In this document: piece after piece, positions 20,276 to 31,322 of the stretch
Numbering within the stretch: position 1 is the stretch's first letter
Layout: each line of letters starts with the position of its first letter
Source of the DNA: Azomonas agilis
GTDB lineage: Bacteria > Pseudomonadota > Gammaproteobacteria > Pseudomonadales > Pseudomonadaceae
Direction of reading: 5' to 3'
Assembly: GCF_007830255.1 (NCBI RefSeq)
Contig: NZ_VLKG01000011.1
Coordinates: forward strand, 41,632 to 105,631
Length of the DNA stretch: 64,000 nt
Notes under the pieces: model-generated
The model's input: the letters and a program-made list of their open reading frames with translations, nothing else
The model's database searches: none
What the model was told of the DNA's origin: nothing
Program-made: the position numbers and the translations under genes

Positions 20276-21895
20276 CTACAGCGAGAAGCGCTGAGTTAGG
20301 CGGGAAAGATCCTTACCTAAGTTCTGTAACCTCTGAGTCGAACCGGCAATACCCTTGATAGCCTCGTTGTTATGGGCCACAAACTGCACTACCCGTTCCA
20401 AATTAATGGCTACCTCATCACTCGCCGCACGCTGCTCCCTAAGTGCTAAAGCAATAGAAGCCGTAGCGCTGAGCGTTTGTGCCATCGACTGATTGATGGT
20501 ACTAATACTTTGGCCCGCCTCCTCGACTAACTGTAGGCCGTGGGTAATGTGTTCGCGCCCGCCTGACATACTCTCCTTTGCCTTGCTGGTGCCGCTTTGG
20601 ATGGCGCTTACTAAAGCCACAATTTCCGTAGTGGACTGCGCAGTACGGGCCGCCAAGCTGCGCACCTCATCAGCAACCACTGCAAAGCCTCGCCCCTGCT
20701 CTCCCGCGCGCGCCGCCTCAATGGCCGCATTAAGCGCCAGTAGATTAGTCTGTTCGGCAATACCACGGATCACATTGACAATCGAATTAATGTTGCTGGA
20801 CTGCTCAGCCAATTGTTCAATGTCAGCGGCACTTTCGCTCACAATTTCTGCAATCTTAGTGATTTCAGCTACCGCTTCCTGCATCACCTGTGCCCCCAAG
20901 CGGCTAGAAGCTTCGGCTTGATGTGCCGTCTGCTCAGCATGTTGGGCGTTATCGGCAATGTGCCCAATGCTGACACTCAACTCCTCTACAGCCGCAGCCA
21001 TACTATTAGCGGTATTCGATTGCTGCGCGCAGCCTTCTAATATGCGCCCTGTTGAGTTCGAAAGCTCCGAGGCGGCTGTTTCAATCTGTGTGCTACCGCG
21101 CCCAATCTCGCCAATCATGTCGTGTAAGCTTCGGCGCATGCTGTCTACCGATTGCAGCACCCCAGTGTGCGACTTAGTATCTGGACTAGGCGATAGATTA
21201 CCCTGCGCAATTAGCCGCGCTAATTGGTTTAAAACTGCCGGTTCTGTACCTAGTTGTTGATACAGTTGGCGAATGATGATCCAAGCTGTGCCACAGCCCA
21301 CAACCAAGGCTAAAAGCTGTAGGCCTACCCCTAAAACTTGATTCCTTTCGTAGACCGCAACCCCTTCCGCGTATTGATGGGCTGACTCTTTAATCTGTAC
21401 TTCAATCAACTCTGAAAAGCGCGCCGACAAAGGATCAATCAGTGCGTACAGCTCCTGAAGTACAAAGCTATTTAGTGCGGCGCTGTCCTGCCGTTTAAAA
21501 ATCCCGGCCAAGCGCTGTAAAGGCTCCCGCGCTTTATCCATTAACGGCTGAATATGCTGGATGATCTGCCGCTCTTCAGCAATGAGGTAGGTTTTAAGAT
21601 AAGCCTGCCACAGCTCGTTGATGCGTGCTTCAGCCTTGACTAACTCCTGTAAGCCTTCAGCGTAGCTAAAGTTGCCATTGCGAACCTTGTGGCTGGCATC
21701 CACGATATTGACCGCATACAGGTCAACAATAATTTTTAGATCGCGCAGTGGAACCACACGATCTAGGTAAACAGTATTTAGCGAATTCAGTAGGGTTTTA
21801 AGGCCATAAAGACCTGTACCCCCGATTAATATTGAGCTGGTGAGTAATATTGAAACCAAAAAAACCAGACGCGCCCGAACACTCAGATTGGACAT
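20276..21895 (-). CDS. methyl-accepting chemotaxis protein
   Basis: A 539-residue chemoreceptor. TM1 at about residues 10-31, a helical periplasmic sensor domain to about 186 (four-helix-bundle type, with the [14 protein letters not shown] pattern near TM1), TM2 at 187-208, a weak HAMP-like linker, then a coiled-coil signalling domain. The CheA/CheW-contacting tip is intact at about 378-412 ([21 protein letters not shown] and [15 protein letters not shown]). The start ATG 21895 ([10 protein letters not shown]) puts TM1 at the usual place. The ligand is unknown. No che or flagellar genes are nearby. Confidence 0.9.
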   Translation of the reverse strand: MSNLSVRARLVFLVSILLTSSILIGGTGLYGLKTLLNSLNTVYLDRVVPLRDLKIIVDLYAVNIVDASHKVRNGNFSYAEGLQELVKAEARINELWQAYLKTYLIAEERQIIQHIQPLMDKAREPLQRLAGIFKRQDSAALNSFVLQELYALIDPLSARFSELIEVQIKESAHQYAEGVAVYERNQVLGVGLQLLALVVGCGTAWIIIRQLYQQLGTEPAVLNQLARLIAQGNLSPSPDTKSHTGVLQSVDSMRRSLHDMIGEIGRGSTQIETAASELSNSTGRILEGCAQQSNTANSMAAAVEELSVSIGHIADNAQHAEQTAHQAEASSRLGAQVMQEAVAEITKIAEIVSESAADIEQLAEQSSNINSIVNVIRGIAEQTNLLALNAAIEAARAGEQGRGFAVVADEVRSLAARTAQSTTEIVALVSAIQSGTSKAKESMSGGREHITHGLQLVEEAGQSISTINQSMAQTLSATASIALALREQRAASDEVAINLERVVQFVAHNNEAIKGIAGSTQRLQNLGKDLSRLTQRFSL

Positions 21896-21950
21896 GGAAA
21901 TTTTGAGCCTTTTTAGTATTGTTAATACTTGCCAGCATAATGAAATCAAT

Positions 21951-21976
21951 ACTGGGCAGACAACGGCCTACCCAGT
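21951..21976 (-). terminator. possible trpA terminator hairpin
   Basis: ACTGGG and CCCAGT arms separated by 14 bases lie 17 bases past the trpA stop, before the chemoreceptor start. No clear T-run follows on the minus strand, so the call is tentative. Confidence 0.3.
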
Positions 21977-21992
21977 GAGAAAATGCTTATTT

Positions 21993-24109
<2,117 letters not shown>

Positions 24110-25003
24110 ATGAAAACCTCCTTGCCCTCCCTGAATGCGCTGTATGCCTTTAATACTGCGGCACACTACAGCAGCTTTACCCAAGCTGCTCAGGTGCTGC
24201 ACGTCACTCAGGGCGCGGTGAATCGGCAAATACACTTGCTGGAGCAGCAATTGGGACTGGTGCTTTTTGTAAAGGAGGGGCGAGGGGTACGCCTGACCAA
24301 CGCAGGCCAAAAACTCTACGAAACCACCTGTGAGGTATTTGAGCGTTTGCACCAAGGCTGCACCCAGCTCCAGCGGCACAAGGATAACCAACCTTTGGTA
24401 TTGGGTTGCTCAGGGAGTTTGTTAGCTCGTTGGTTTATTCCCCGTTTAGATCAGCTCAATCAGGCTGTACCCGAAGTTCGGGTACAGCTCCACGCGGCTC
24501 AAGGGGATTTGGATCAGTTGGATGCCCTGCTGTGTTTTAGCGAACCACCCTGGCCCCAAGGGATACAGGTTATTGAGTTAGCTTCCGAGTGGATTGGGCC
24601 AGTGGTAAGCCCGCTGTATCCTGCCTATCCGCTGCTAGCCCAAGGCCGTCCTGATGATCTCAAGGATGAACCCTTGTTATATACCCAATCACGCCCCCAA
24701 GCTTGGCCCTATTGGGCTCAGGCCCAAGGATTGGTGCTCCAAAATCTGCACTGGGGGCAGGGCTTTGAGCATCTGTACTACCTGTTGGAAGCGGCGCTGG
24801 CTGGATTAGGGGTCGCCATTGCGCCCAAGCTGTTGGTCGAGAACGACTTAGCCTGTGGCCGTTTGAAAGCGCCTTGGGGTTTTATGGAAACCTCTGCTCG
24901 GCTTACCCTGTGGGTTTCTCACCCTCAATCCGATGCTCGTGTAACGAGCCTGCTGGATTGGCTATCTGCGCAACTGAGCTCCCATCCGAAAAGCCCAACC
25001 TAA
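24110..25003 (+). CDS. trpI: LysR-family regulator, TrpI-like
   Basis: A 297-residue transcription factor. The N-terminal winged helix-turn-helix (LPSLNALYAFNTAAHYSSFTQAAQ, split at residue 20, then LHVTQGAVNRQIHLLEQQLG) is of the GcvA/AmpR/TrpI branch, whose members start with PSLNAL.AF. A periplasmic-binding-like effector domain follows. ATG 24110 is the start that gives a normal LysR length; the frame runs open far upstream, inside trpB on the other strand. Divergence from trpBA supports the name TrpI; effector specificity is inference. Confidence 0.82.
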   Translation: MKTSLPSLNALYAFNTAAHYSSFTQAAQVLHVTQGAVNRQIHLLEQQLGLVLFVKEGRGVRLTNAGQKLYETTCEVFERLHQGCTQLQRHKDNQPLVLGCSGSLLARWFIPRLDQLNQAVPEVRVQLHAAQGDLDQLDALLCFSEPPWPQGIQVIELASEWIGPVVSPLYPAYPLLAQGRPDDLKDEPLLYTQSRPQAWPYWAQAQGLVLQNLHWGQGFEHLYYLLEAALAGLGVAIAPKLLVENDLACGRLKAPWGFMETSARLTLWVSHPQSDARVTSLLDWLSAQLSSHPKSPT

Positions 25004-25021
25004 GCCACTGGATTGGGCTTT
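24990..25021. terminator. bidirectional terminator between trpI and the EF-hand gene
   Basis: AAAGCCCAA and TTGGGCTTT form a nine-pair stem with a 14-base loop that begins inside the last codons of trpI and lies just past the stop codon of the convergent gene. A/T runs at both ends suit termination in both directions. Confidence 0.65.
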
Positions 25022-25028
25022 CCTATCA

Positions 25029-25808
25029 CTAAGCCGTCAAGCTCAGTTGAGAACCCAATTGACTGGTATAGCTATCCGTCGCATGAGCTTGATATTGCTT
25101 GATGAGATTACCCAAAAGTGCGCTGTAATCCTCTTCTTCCTCCTCAGTGGTGGATGAAGAAGAAAGTGCATCTAACAGGCTATCCAGCGTGGTATCTGTA
25201 TCTGTGGAGTCATCACTGCTGGACTCCTCAGAGCTTGAAGATACTGAGGGCGGCGGGGGAGGCATGCCACCCGGTGGTGGCGGAGTCAAAACCGCGATCT
25301 CATCGGTACTCAGAGTGCCGTCCTCATCGGTATCCAGTTGGCTGAATAACTCGGCACTGTCGGCATCACTGGTTGACCCCAGCAGGCTAGTGAGCTCCTC
25401 CGCATCCACACTGCCATCACCGTCTGCATCCAGAGCCGACATTAAATCCTCTGGACTCATAGCCCCACCCGCTTGCCCTGAAGGCGGTGGCGGAGGAGGC
25501 GGTGCTAAAGCGGACAGCTCCTCAGAACTAAGACTCCCATCCTCATCGCTGTCTAATTGACTGAGTAGCTCGTCAACGTCAACGCTAAGGCTTGAATCTT
25601 GTTCCTGAGCCGCGGCCACTGCGGTGCTTAACTCGTCGCTATCAACACTGCCGTCGCTGTTAGTGTCTAGCTGGCTGAATAGCTCTTCTTGTAGTTTGGA
25701 CGGAGCAGGAGGCGGCGGAGCCTGATTAGCGGTTTGGCTCGTCCGATTCAAAGCAGAGGAGTAGTAGCCCGAATAGTAGCTACTACTGACACCACTGATG
25801 GTAGACAT
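25029..25808 (-). CDS. acidic protein with four EF-hand calcium-binding loops
   Basis: 259 residues from ATG 25808, which has GGAG eight bases upstream. Four canonical 12-residue EF loops are visible at residues 48-59, 86-97, 127-138 and 159-170 (for example DTNSDGSVDSDE and DADGDGSVDAEE), each with Asp/Asn at 1, 3, 5 and Glu at 12. Proline runs separate the pairs (about residues 31-36, 103-109, 176-188). A Ser/Asp/Glu-rich tail with EEEEED follows. The first 20 residues are Ser/Tyr-rich and do not form a clear signal peptide, so location is uncertain. Related to the EF-hand family that includes Xanthomonas XopAW-like proteins. It follows a two-component system on the same strand. Confidence 0.82.
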   Translation of the reverse strand: MSTISGVSSSYYSGYYSSALNRTSQTANQAPPPPAPSKLQEELFSQLDTNSDGSVDSDELSTAVAAAQEQDSSLSVDVDELLSQLDSDEDGSLSSEELSALAPPPPPPPSGQAGGAMSPEDLMSALDADGDGSVDAEELTSLLGSTSDADSAELFSQLDTDEDGTLSTDEIAVLTPPPPGGMPPPPPSVSSSSEESSSDDSTDTDTTLDSLLDALSSSSTTEEEEEDYSALLGNLIKQYQAHATDSYTSQLGSQLSLTA

Positions 25809-25832
25809 GGATATCACTCCTTGTGCGGTAAA

Positions 25833-25846
25833 CCGAAAATTTTCGG
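25833..25846. promoter_or_regulatory. 14-bp palindrome upstream of the EF-hand gene
   Basis: CCGAAAATTTTCGG is a perfect palindrome 25 bases before the start codon, in the 115-base gap between the sensor kinase stop and the EF-hand start. It may be an operator for the neighbouring response regulator or another repressor; this is inference. Confidence 0.4.
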
Positions 25847-25923
25847 CCCAAGCAGCATCCGGCCCCTCTGTATCAAGAATGCTGTAACTTTGTATCCAAA
25901 GGCTTACACAATGCAGCGCTTAA

Positions 25924-27039
25924 TCACTGGGACAGGCGCGGTAAACACAGCACGGCCGTTAAACCACCGCCCGGCGTATCCTCTAACATTAGGCTACCTC
26001 CTTGGCGCACCACAGTTTCCCGAGCAATGGTCAAACCTAGGCCCGTTCCCCCAAAATCCTTATTACGGGAACGATCCAAACGGTAAAAGGGTTCAAATAC
26101 GGCTTCGCGCTGATCGGCAGGAATCCCAGGGCCATGATCACAGACGCGAATCTCTAGCTGAGCCTTCTGATCTCGCAACTCAATACGGACTTGCCCAGCA
26201 TAACGCAGTGCATTGTTCAGCAAATTGCTTACACAAGAACGCAGGGCGAGGGGTTGAACCCACAGAGGCTGACAATGCCCGATCACCTGTGCATCAGCAC
26301 CATGCTCTTGTGCATTTTCTACCAGAGACTCCACCAGCGCCTGTATATCGAGGTATTGGCGGGATTCTGTTGCAGACTGGGCATGCATATACGACAGGGT
26401 GGAATCCAAAAGCACCATCATTTCATCCAAATCCTGCCCCAAACGCTGACGAGTTTGACCATCTTCTAAGTGCTCTAAACGCAACTTCATGCGGGCTACG
26501 GGGGTGCGTAAATCGTGGGATACAGCAGTCAACATACCGCTACGCAGGCGTATTTGCTCATTAATGCGCCTCTGCATACGGTTAAAGGTACGGGCGGCCT
26601 GTACCAGCTCATCAGGCCCTTGCTCACTAAGAGCTGGACTGTCTAAGTCTGTACTTAGGCGCTCTGCTGCTGCTGATAGCTGACGGATTGGGCGAGTCAG
26701 TTGCCGCGCTCCAAACCATGCCGCTATTACGGAGGCAATGAGCTGTAATATGAACAAAACCTGTGGCCCTTCAAAAATAGAGGGAGGCGGTGGCGGCAAT
26801 TGCTGCCCTGGAGGGGGATGATCATCAAATAAAAAAGGCGGCGGTTCTGGCCTATCAGGGTCAAAGTCAAATTCAGGGCGCTCAGACATCCAGTCTGGGC
26901 CTAAAGGGGGCGGCTCTCTTCGTACAGGCTGCTCAGCATAATAGTGAAACCAGATATAACCCAGCACATGCGCCAGTAGGATGGCAAATACAAACAATCC
27001 AAACAATTGGGTAAACAGACTATGGCGTACTCGTATCAT
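25924..27039 (-). CDS. two-component sensor histidine kinase
   Basis: 371 residues. TM1 at about 10-30, a periplasmic loop of about 60 residues (33-92), TM2 at about 93-111, HAMP, then HisKA with phospho-acceptor H175 in AVSHDLRTP and an HATPase domain (NLLNNALRYAG, DHGPGIP, FGGTGLGLTIA). The periplasmic loop is unusual: acidic and proline-rich (RPEFDFDPDRPEPPP, LPPPPPS), a composition that could bind a cation. The start overlaps the response-regulator stop by four bases. EnvZ/OmpR-type architecture; the stimulus is not known. Confidence 0.9.
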   Translation of the reverse strand: MIRVRHSLFTQLFGLFVFAILLAHVLGYIWFHYYAEQPVRREPPPLGPDWMSERPEFDFDPDRPEPPPFLFDDHPPPGQQLPPPPPSIFEGPQVLFILQLIASVIAAWFGARQLTRPIRQLSAAAERLSTDLDSPALSEQGPDELVQAARTFNRMQRRINEQIRLRSGMLTAVSHDLRTPVARMKLRLEHLEDGQTRQRLGQDLDEMMVLLDSTLSYMHAQSATESRQYLDIQALVESLVENAQEHGADAQVIGHCQPLWVQPLALRSCVSNLLNNALRYAGQVRIELRDQKAQLEIRVCDHGPGIPADQREAVFEPFYRLDRSRNKDFGGTGLGLTIARETVVRQGGSLMLEDTPGGGLTAVLCLPRLSQ

Positions 27040-27806
27040 TCAATACACCGTACATCAAACAAATACCCCTCACCCCGAATGGTTTTCAACAAACGGGGCG
27101 CACGGGACGGATCTTGAAGTTTTTGGCGCAGACGAGATACCAATAAATCAATACTGCGATCGAACGCCTCAATGGTGCGGCCACGCGCAGCATCCAGCAG
27201 TTGTTCACGATTTAACACGCGTCCCGGTCGCTCCAAAAATACCCACAGCAAACGAAACTCGGCATTGGACAAGGGCACTAACAAGCCTTCAGGAGAACGC
27301 AGTTGACGCAATACACTGTCCAGTTGCCAACCGTCAAAGTGCTTAACTGCATGGGGTGTTGCAGGGCGTGCCCCCGTTACTCCGCTATCTAGCCCTGTAC
27401 GCCGCAAAATACTTTGAATCCGCGCTACTAACTCACGAGGCTCAAAGGGCTTGATCATGTAATCATCGGCTCCTAATTCTAATCCAATGATCCGATCTGC
27501 CGCTTCACAACGGGCCGTCAACATGAGGATGGGAATATCGGACTTAGCCCTTAACCAACGGCATAGGGACAAGCCATCCTCACCGGGCAACATTAAATCC
27601 AAGACCACAATACTGACTCGCTCCTCCGCGAGTAGATGGCGCATTTCTTGACCTGAACGCGCGGCTAAAGGCTCCATACCAAAGCGTTTGAGGTAATCAC
27701 ACAACAACTCACGCAAGGATTGATCATCGTCCACAATCAAAGGGCGAATACAGAGCGGCTGAGCAGATTCTGGGGAGTAGTCTTTATCAAGGTCAAAATG
27801 GGACAT
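27036..27806 (-). CDS. OmpR-family response regulator
   Basis: 256 residues from ATG 27806. The receiver domain has the acidic pocket VDDD, phospho-acceptor Asp in VVLDLMLPGEDG, and the conserved Lys in YMIKPFEPREL. The C-terminal winged-helix domain (LSNAEFRLLWVFLERPGRVLNREQLL, split around F) ends in VRLRQKL-like VSRLRQKLQDPS and GYLFDV. It forms an operon with the sensor kinase, regulator first. A TTG further upstream at 27821 is in frame but lacks a ribosome-binding site. Confidence 0.92.
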   Translation of the reverse strand: MSHFDLDKDYSPESAQPLCIRPLIVDDDQSLRELLCDYLKRFGMEPLAARSGQEMRHLLAEERVSIVVLDLMLPGEDGLSLCRWLRAKSDIPILMLTARCEAADRIIGLELGADDYMIKPFEPRELVARIQSILRRTGLDSGVTGARPATPHAVKHFDGWQLDSVLRQLRSPEGLLVPLSNAEFRLLWVFLERPGRVLNREQLLDAARGRTIEAFDRSIDLLVSRLRQKLQDPSRAPRLLKTIRGEGYLFDVRCIE

Positions 27807-27896
27807 AGTAGGAATCCACAACTCACTGATGACAGGATACTTGGCTTCAAGCCAGTCTGATCAGCTCAGACACTTCAACAGGCTTAGGATTCAACC

Positions 27897-28691
27897 TCAG
27901 ACCTGACGTATAAAAACGCCCGGTGTACAGCCGTAAAGCTGGCTAAACGCTGCAATAAAAGCTGAGGTGGAGTTATAGCCACAGGCCAATGCAACCTCGG
28001 TCACGGACAGCCCCTGCTCCAAATGCGTCAAGGCCGTTAACAAGCGCAGACGCTGCCGCCAAGCTCGAAAGTTTAATCCCGTTTCCCGTACAAAAAGACG
28101 GCTTAGGGTCTTCTCAGAACAGCCCATGTGGCTAGCCCAATACTTTAATGCTGTGTTGTTGTCTGGCTCCTCGTGCAGATGCTGGCACAGCGGCTGAAGT
28201 CTGGCCTCCTCTGGCCAAGGTAGCGATAGTTCCACCTTAGGAGCTTGCTCCAATTGATCCAAAAGCACCTGTGCTAAACGACCATCGGCGCTGTCCTGTG
28301 CATACTCCACCGGCAACTCACCAAAACGGCGGATCAGCTCACGGGTTAAGGGTGTCACTACCAAAACCCGGCATTGGTTGTCGGCCCAAGTACAGACCTT
28401 CGACTCCAGATACAGGCTGCGCATCTCGGTGTGGCCTTGGCTGAGCACGGCATGTTCTACCCCGGCAGGAATCCAAATAGCCCGCTGGGGCGGAGCAACA
28501 AAACGATTATTAGCCGTTTGCACTACCAGTACACCCCGAATGGCGTAGGACAACTGCACCCAAGGGTGACTGTGGGGAATTGTGGTCGTGGGTTCAGGCA
28601 TAAACTCAATACGGGCATATACAGGACGCGGGAGGCTTTTTAGAGCAGGCACGGGCAATTGCCGAACTAAGATTTGTCTGTTAATCGACAT
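27897..28691 (-). CDS. AraC-family transcriptional regulator with N-terminal cupin
   Basis: 264 residues. The N-terminal half is a cupin-like effector domain (PHSHPWVQLSYAIRGVL, then IPAGVEHAV). The C-terminal half holds two helix-turn-helices (LKYWASHMGCSEKTLSRLF and LSVTEVALACGYNSTSAFIAAF), the AraC signature. This arrangement resembles the NimR/YdeO-type local regulators that control a divergent transporter. The gene is 82 bases from, and divergent to, a bile-acid-symporter-family gene, its probable target (inference). Confidence 0.85.
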   Translation of the reverse strand: MSINRQILVRQLPVPALKSLPRPVYARIEFMPEPTTTIPHSHPWVQLSYAIRGVLVVQTANNRFVAPPQRAIWIPAGVEHAVLSQGHTEMRSLYLESKVCTWADNQCRVLVVTPLTRELIRRFGELPVEYAQDSADGRLAQVLLDQLEQAPKVELSLPWPEEARLQPLCQHLHEEPDNNTALKYWASHMGCSEKTLSRLFVRETGLNFRAWRQRLRLLTALTHLEQGLSVTEVALACGYNSTSAFIAAFSQLYGCTPGVFIRQV

Positions 28692-28773
28692 AAATGGGGA
28701 TTATCCCGTTAGTAAGAAACATTCAGTCAGCGTAGGCTTCTCTCCCATTGATACGCAATTCGATGGAGATCCT

Positions 28774-29739
28774 ATGGCCCATTTTCGCTTGATTCCTGAC
28801 CCCTTTACGTTGTCGATGCTTGGAGTGGTCGCCCTTGCCTCCCTTATCCCCGCCCGAGGCGAAGCCGCGGTCATCGTGGGTTGGATCACGAACCTAGCGA
28901 TTGCACTGCTGTTTTTTCTGCATGGGGCCAAGCTGTCGCGGGCAGCGGTTGTAGCGGGGGCTGCTCACTGGCGCTTACATGCCTTGGTATTTAGTTGCAC
29001 TTTTATCCTGTTTCCCCTACTAGGATGGGCATTGCGTCCCCTCCTAACGCCTTGGGTCGGCCCTGAGCTGTATCTGGGCATACTCTATCTATGTACCTTG
29101 CCAGCGACGGTACAATCCTCCATTGCCTTTACTTCATTGGCACGTGGGAATGTAGCCGCCGCCATATGCAGCGCCGCCGCCTCCAGTCTGATCGGTATTT
29201 TTCTAACCCCTTTGCTGGTCACACTGTTGCTGGACGTACATGGAGAAGGCAGCTCCATGTTGGATGCTATCGGCAAAATCACGTTGCAGTTACTGGTGCC
29301 TTTTTTAGCCGGCCAGTTAGCTCGGCAATGGATTGGCCACTGGGTAGATCGGAATAAATCTTGGCTAAAATACGTCGATCAGTCCTCCATCTTGCTGGTA
29401 GTTTATCTGGCTTTCAGTGAGGCGATTGTAGGCGGGCTGTGGAATAACCTTCCTCTGAGTGGCTTATTAGGATTGATTTTAGCCTGCAGCTTCTTACTGA
29501 CATTGGCACTAGGAGCAACCGCCCTGCTCGCTAAAGTATTTGGTTTTAATCTGGAAGACCGTATCACTATTTTATTTTGCGGCTCGAAGAAGAGTTTGGC
29601 CACCGGCGTACCTATGGCCCAAGTTCTGTTTGCGGGCAGCTCTTTAGGGATGCTGATTTTACCCATTATGCTGTTCCACCAAATTCAGTTGATGGTGTGT
29701 GCTGTATTGGCTCAGCGTTACTCACATCGAGCTGATTAG
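28774..29739 (+). CDS. bile acid:sodium symporter family protein (YfeH-like)
   Basis: 321 residues with about nine or ten hydrophobic helices. It matches the SBF-like family (PF13593, E. coli YfeH): FFLHGAKLSRAAV, LPATVQSSIAFTSLARGN and FCGSKKSLATGVPMAQVLF are diagnostic. ATG 28774 is chosen because GGAG lies seven bases upstream; the open frame extends into the divergent regulator. The substrate is unknown; a solute/sodium symport is the family-based guess. Control by the adjacent AraC-type protein is likely. Confidence 0.85.
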   Translation: MAHFRLIPDPFTLSMLGVVALASLIPARGEAAVIVGWITNLAIALLFFLHGAKLSRAAVVAGAAHWRLHALVFSCTFILFPLLGWALRPLLTPWVGPELYLGILYLCTLPATVQSSIAFTSLARGNVAAAICSAAASSLIGIFLTPLLVTLLLDVHGEGSSMLDAIGKITLQLLVPFLAGQLARQWIGHWVDRNKSWLKYVDQSSILLVVYLAFSEAIVGGLWNNLPLSGLLGLILACSFLLTLALGATALLAKVFGFNLEDRITILFCGSKKSLATGVPMAQVLFAGSSLGMLILPIMLFHQIQLMVCAVLAQRYSHRAD

Positions 29740-29792
29740 AGCCGCATCCGTTAGAAAATGTTTTCGCCCGAAAGTCTATAGGGCGGGCGGAC

Positions 29793-30273
29793 GTTGCCTT
29801 TGTACTGGATTTGGCGCATCAACTCGCCCCAACTGGCATCGGCATATGGCTTTGCTCAGTTTAGCGAGGAATTGATTCGACGCAGACCACTTGGCTCTCG
29901 TTAATCAGTCTGCGGGACAGCAGAACCGCCTTCCCCATTCCCCTCCCTTGGAGGGGAATATTATCGGCCGACTGCCGATGTTTCCTGCTTTTGAACACCG
30001 AATACTTCGTGCGGCCTGCAAAGAAGTTCTTGAAGGCGGCCTTGCGGGTGGCGAAGACACTGTTGCAAGGGACGCAGGAAACCTTATTCAGCCACGAAAA
30101 CTCACCAGAGCGCTTGATTCGGGTGAGTTCCGTATTGGCGTGCAGATACCCGACCTTCTCCTGCCTCTGATAAAAGGCATTCTCCGCCAGTGCAGAATAT
30201 GGTTATAAACGAAGCGCGTACAGCCAAACGTCTGGGCCAACAATTGAGCCTGAGCCACTGTAAAGATAGCCAA
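29793..30273 (-). pseudogene. decayed tnpB (IS200/IS605-family RNA-guided nuclease) remnant
   Basis: No intact frame, but pieces of TnpB can be read on the minus strand in order: AQAQLLAQTFGCTRFVYNHIL (30250-30190 region), AFYQRQEKVGYLHANTELTRIKR in another frame, VPLQQCLRHPQ, AAFKNFFAGRTKYSVFKSRKH, then after an internal deletion INESQVVCVES, LAKLSKAI and ADASWGELMRQIQYKGN. At least four frame changes and the loss of the central and zinc-finger parts show it is dead. It fills most of the 705-base gap between the symporter and the acetyltransferase. A small stem (CGCCC/GGGCG, 29765-29785) may be a remnant of its right end. Confidence 0.85.
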
Positions 30274-30444
30274 TTAATTGGAGGAAGCGAGAACAGGGGC
30301 CACTGGCTTGGCAGCGCTATCCCTCCCCGCTGAAGTACAGAGCCTCTTGCGCAAATACGATGAAAAACTTCTACGAAGTGTAATAGCATACGTGGAAGGA
30401 TGCGGGAGTTATTCAATACCATCTTGAAAATACGAAGGAATATC

Positions 30445-31230
30445 GTGGCAATTACTTACCCCTTTAAGTTTACATACACAGAAGACATTGAGCGCTTTTT
30501 CTACGAAAAACAGATTTTTCTGGCGCATATCCAGAAAATATCCGGTGTTTTTAAGATGGGCGAACAGCTAACAATACCAGGAAAGATCTTAGTTGAACCT
30601 TACTCGACAATGCCTGCGCGTAGCTTTATCAGCAGTGGAGCATTTTCGTATTGCTTCTCAAGACTTGGGCCACGAGTTTCTGTTGGTCGCTATTGCAGCA
30701 TAGCTGTGGGATGTAAAATCATGGGGATCGACCATCCGACATCAACCATTAGCACGCATATCTTCGCCTTCAGACCACACTTTGCCAATGCAATCAAAAG
30801 AGACTTTGGCCAAGCGCCTGAGCCCGTACCTTTCAAGGATAAACCGCTGCTTGCCAGCATCGGCAACGATGTTTGGATCGGACAAGATGTTCTGATCAGA
30901 CAGGGTGTGCGCATTGGCGATGGAGCCGTTATCGGTGGTGGTTCCGTTGTTACCCGAGATGTTCCTGCATTCGCTATTGTTGCTGGATCACCTGCCCAAA
31001 TAATTCGCTACCGTTTTGAAGATAAAGTCATTGATCGCATCCGGTCTGTGGCTTGGTGGCAATACCATGTTTCTGACTTTCATGGCCTCCCCGTAGATGA
31101 CCCACTACGTTTCGTTAATGAGCTGCAAGAGCGTGCATGGCGAGGAGAGGTAATGCCTTATCGGCCAGAAATCATCGACTTGGCTCAAGCTATCTCCGAG
31201 ATAGTAGAAAAGTCTCGCCAAGCAGATTAA
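30445..31230 (+). CDS. CatB/XAT-type O-acetyltransferase with left-handed beta-helix
   Basis: 261 residues from GTG 30445, with AAGGA five bases upstream; an ATG at 30400 in frame is possible but its purine run abuts the start. Hexapeptide-repeat pattern is clear (VSVGRYCSIAVGCKI, then IGNDVWIGQDVLIRQGVRIGDG split over turns, and VIGGGSVVTRDVPAFAIVAGSPAQ). The expected catalytic His lies in GIDHP. The family transfers acetyl groups to xenobiotics or sugars; with no cell-surface cluster nearby the acceptor is unknown. The gene is AT-richer than its neighbours and adjoins a dead transposon gene, which suggests acquisition by transfer. Confidence 0.82.
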   Translation: MAITYPFKFTYTEDIERFFYEKQIFLAHIQKISGVFKMGEQLTIPGKILVEPYSTMPARSFISSGAFSYCFSRLGPRVSVGRYCSIAVGCKIMGIDHPTSTISTHIFAFRPHFANAIKRDFGQAPEPVPFKDKPLLASIGNDVWIGQDVLIRQGVRIGDGAVIGGGSVVTRDVPAFAIVAGSPAQIIRYRFEDKVIDRIRSVAWWQYHVSDFHGLPVDDPLRFVNELQERAWRGEVMPYRPEIIDLAQAISEIVEKSRQAD

Positions 31231-31268
31231 GAACAGTCTGGATACCAATATATTTAAGCCTCCCCAAA

Positions 31269-31292
31269 GAGCCGCCTTCATTCAAGCGGCTC
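31269..31292. terminator. hairpin between the acetyltransferase and uvrA
   Basis: GAGCCGC and GCGGCTC arms (seven pairs, ten-base loop) sit between two convergent stop codons. No long T-run, so efficiency is uncertain. Confidence 0.5.
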
Positions 31293-31322
31293 CCTCCAGT
31301 AATTTCAAATAGGAGTTTTAGG

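Noticed and set aside
25029..25808. Reading the Pro/Asp-rich EF-hand gene as a low-complexity non-coding repeat
   Set aside because: All four EF loops keep the 1-3-5-12 ligand pattern, the ribosome-binding site is good and the frame is intact.
29891..30208. A 105-codon plus-strand frame after the symporter gene
   Set aside because: It is the complement of the TnpB remnant, which shows clear family motifs on the minus strand.
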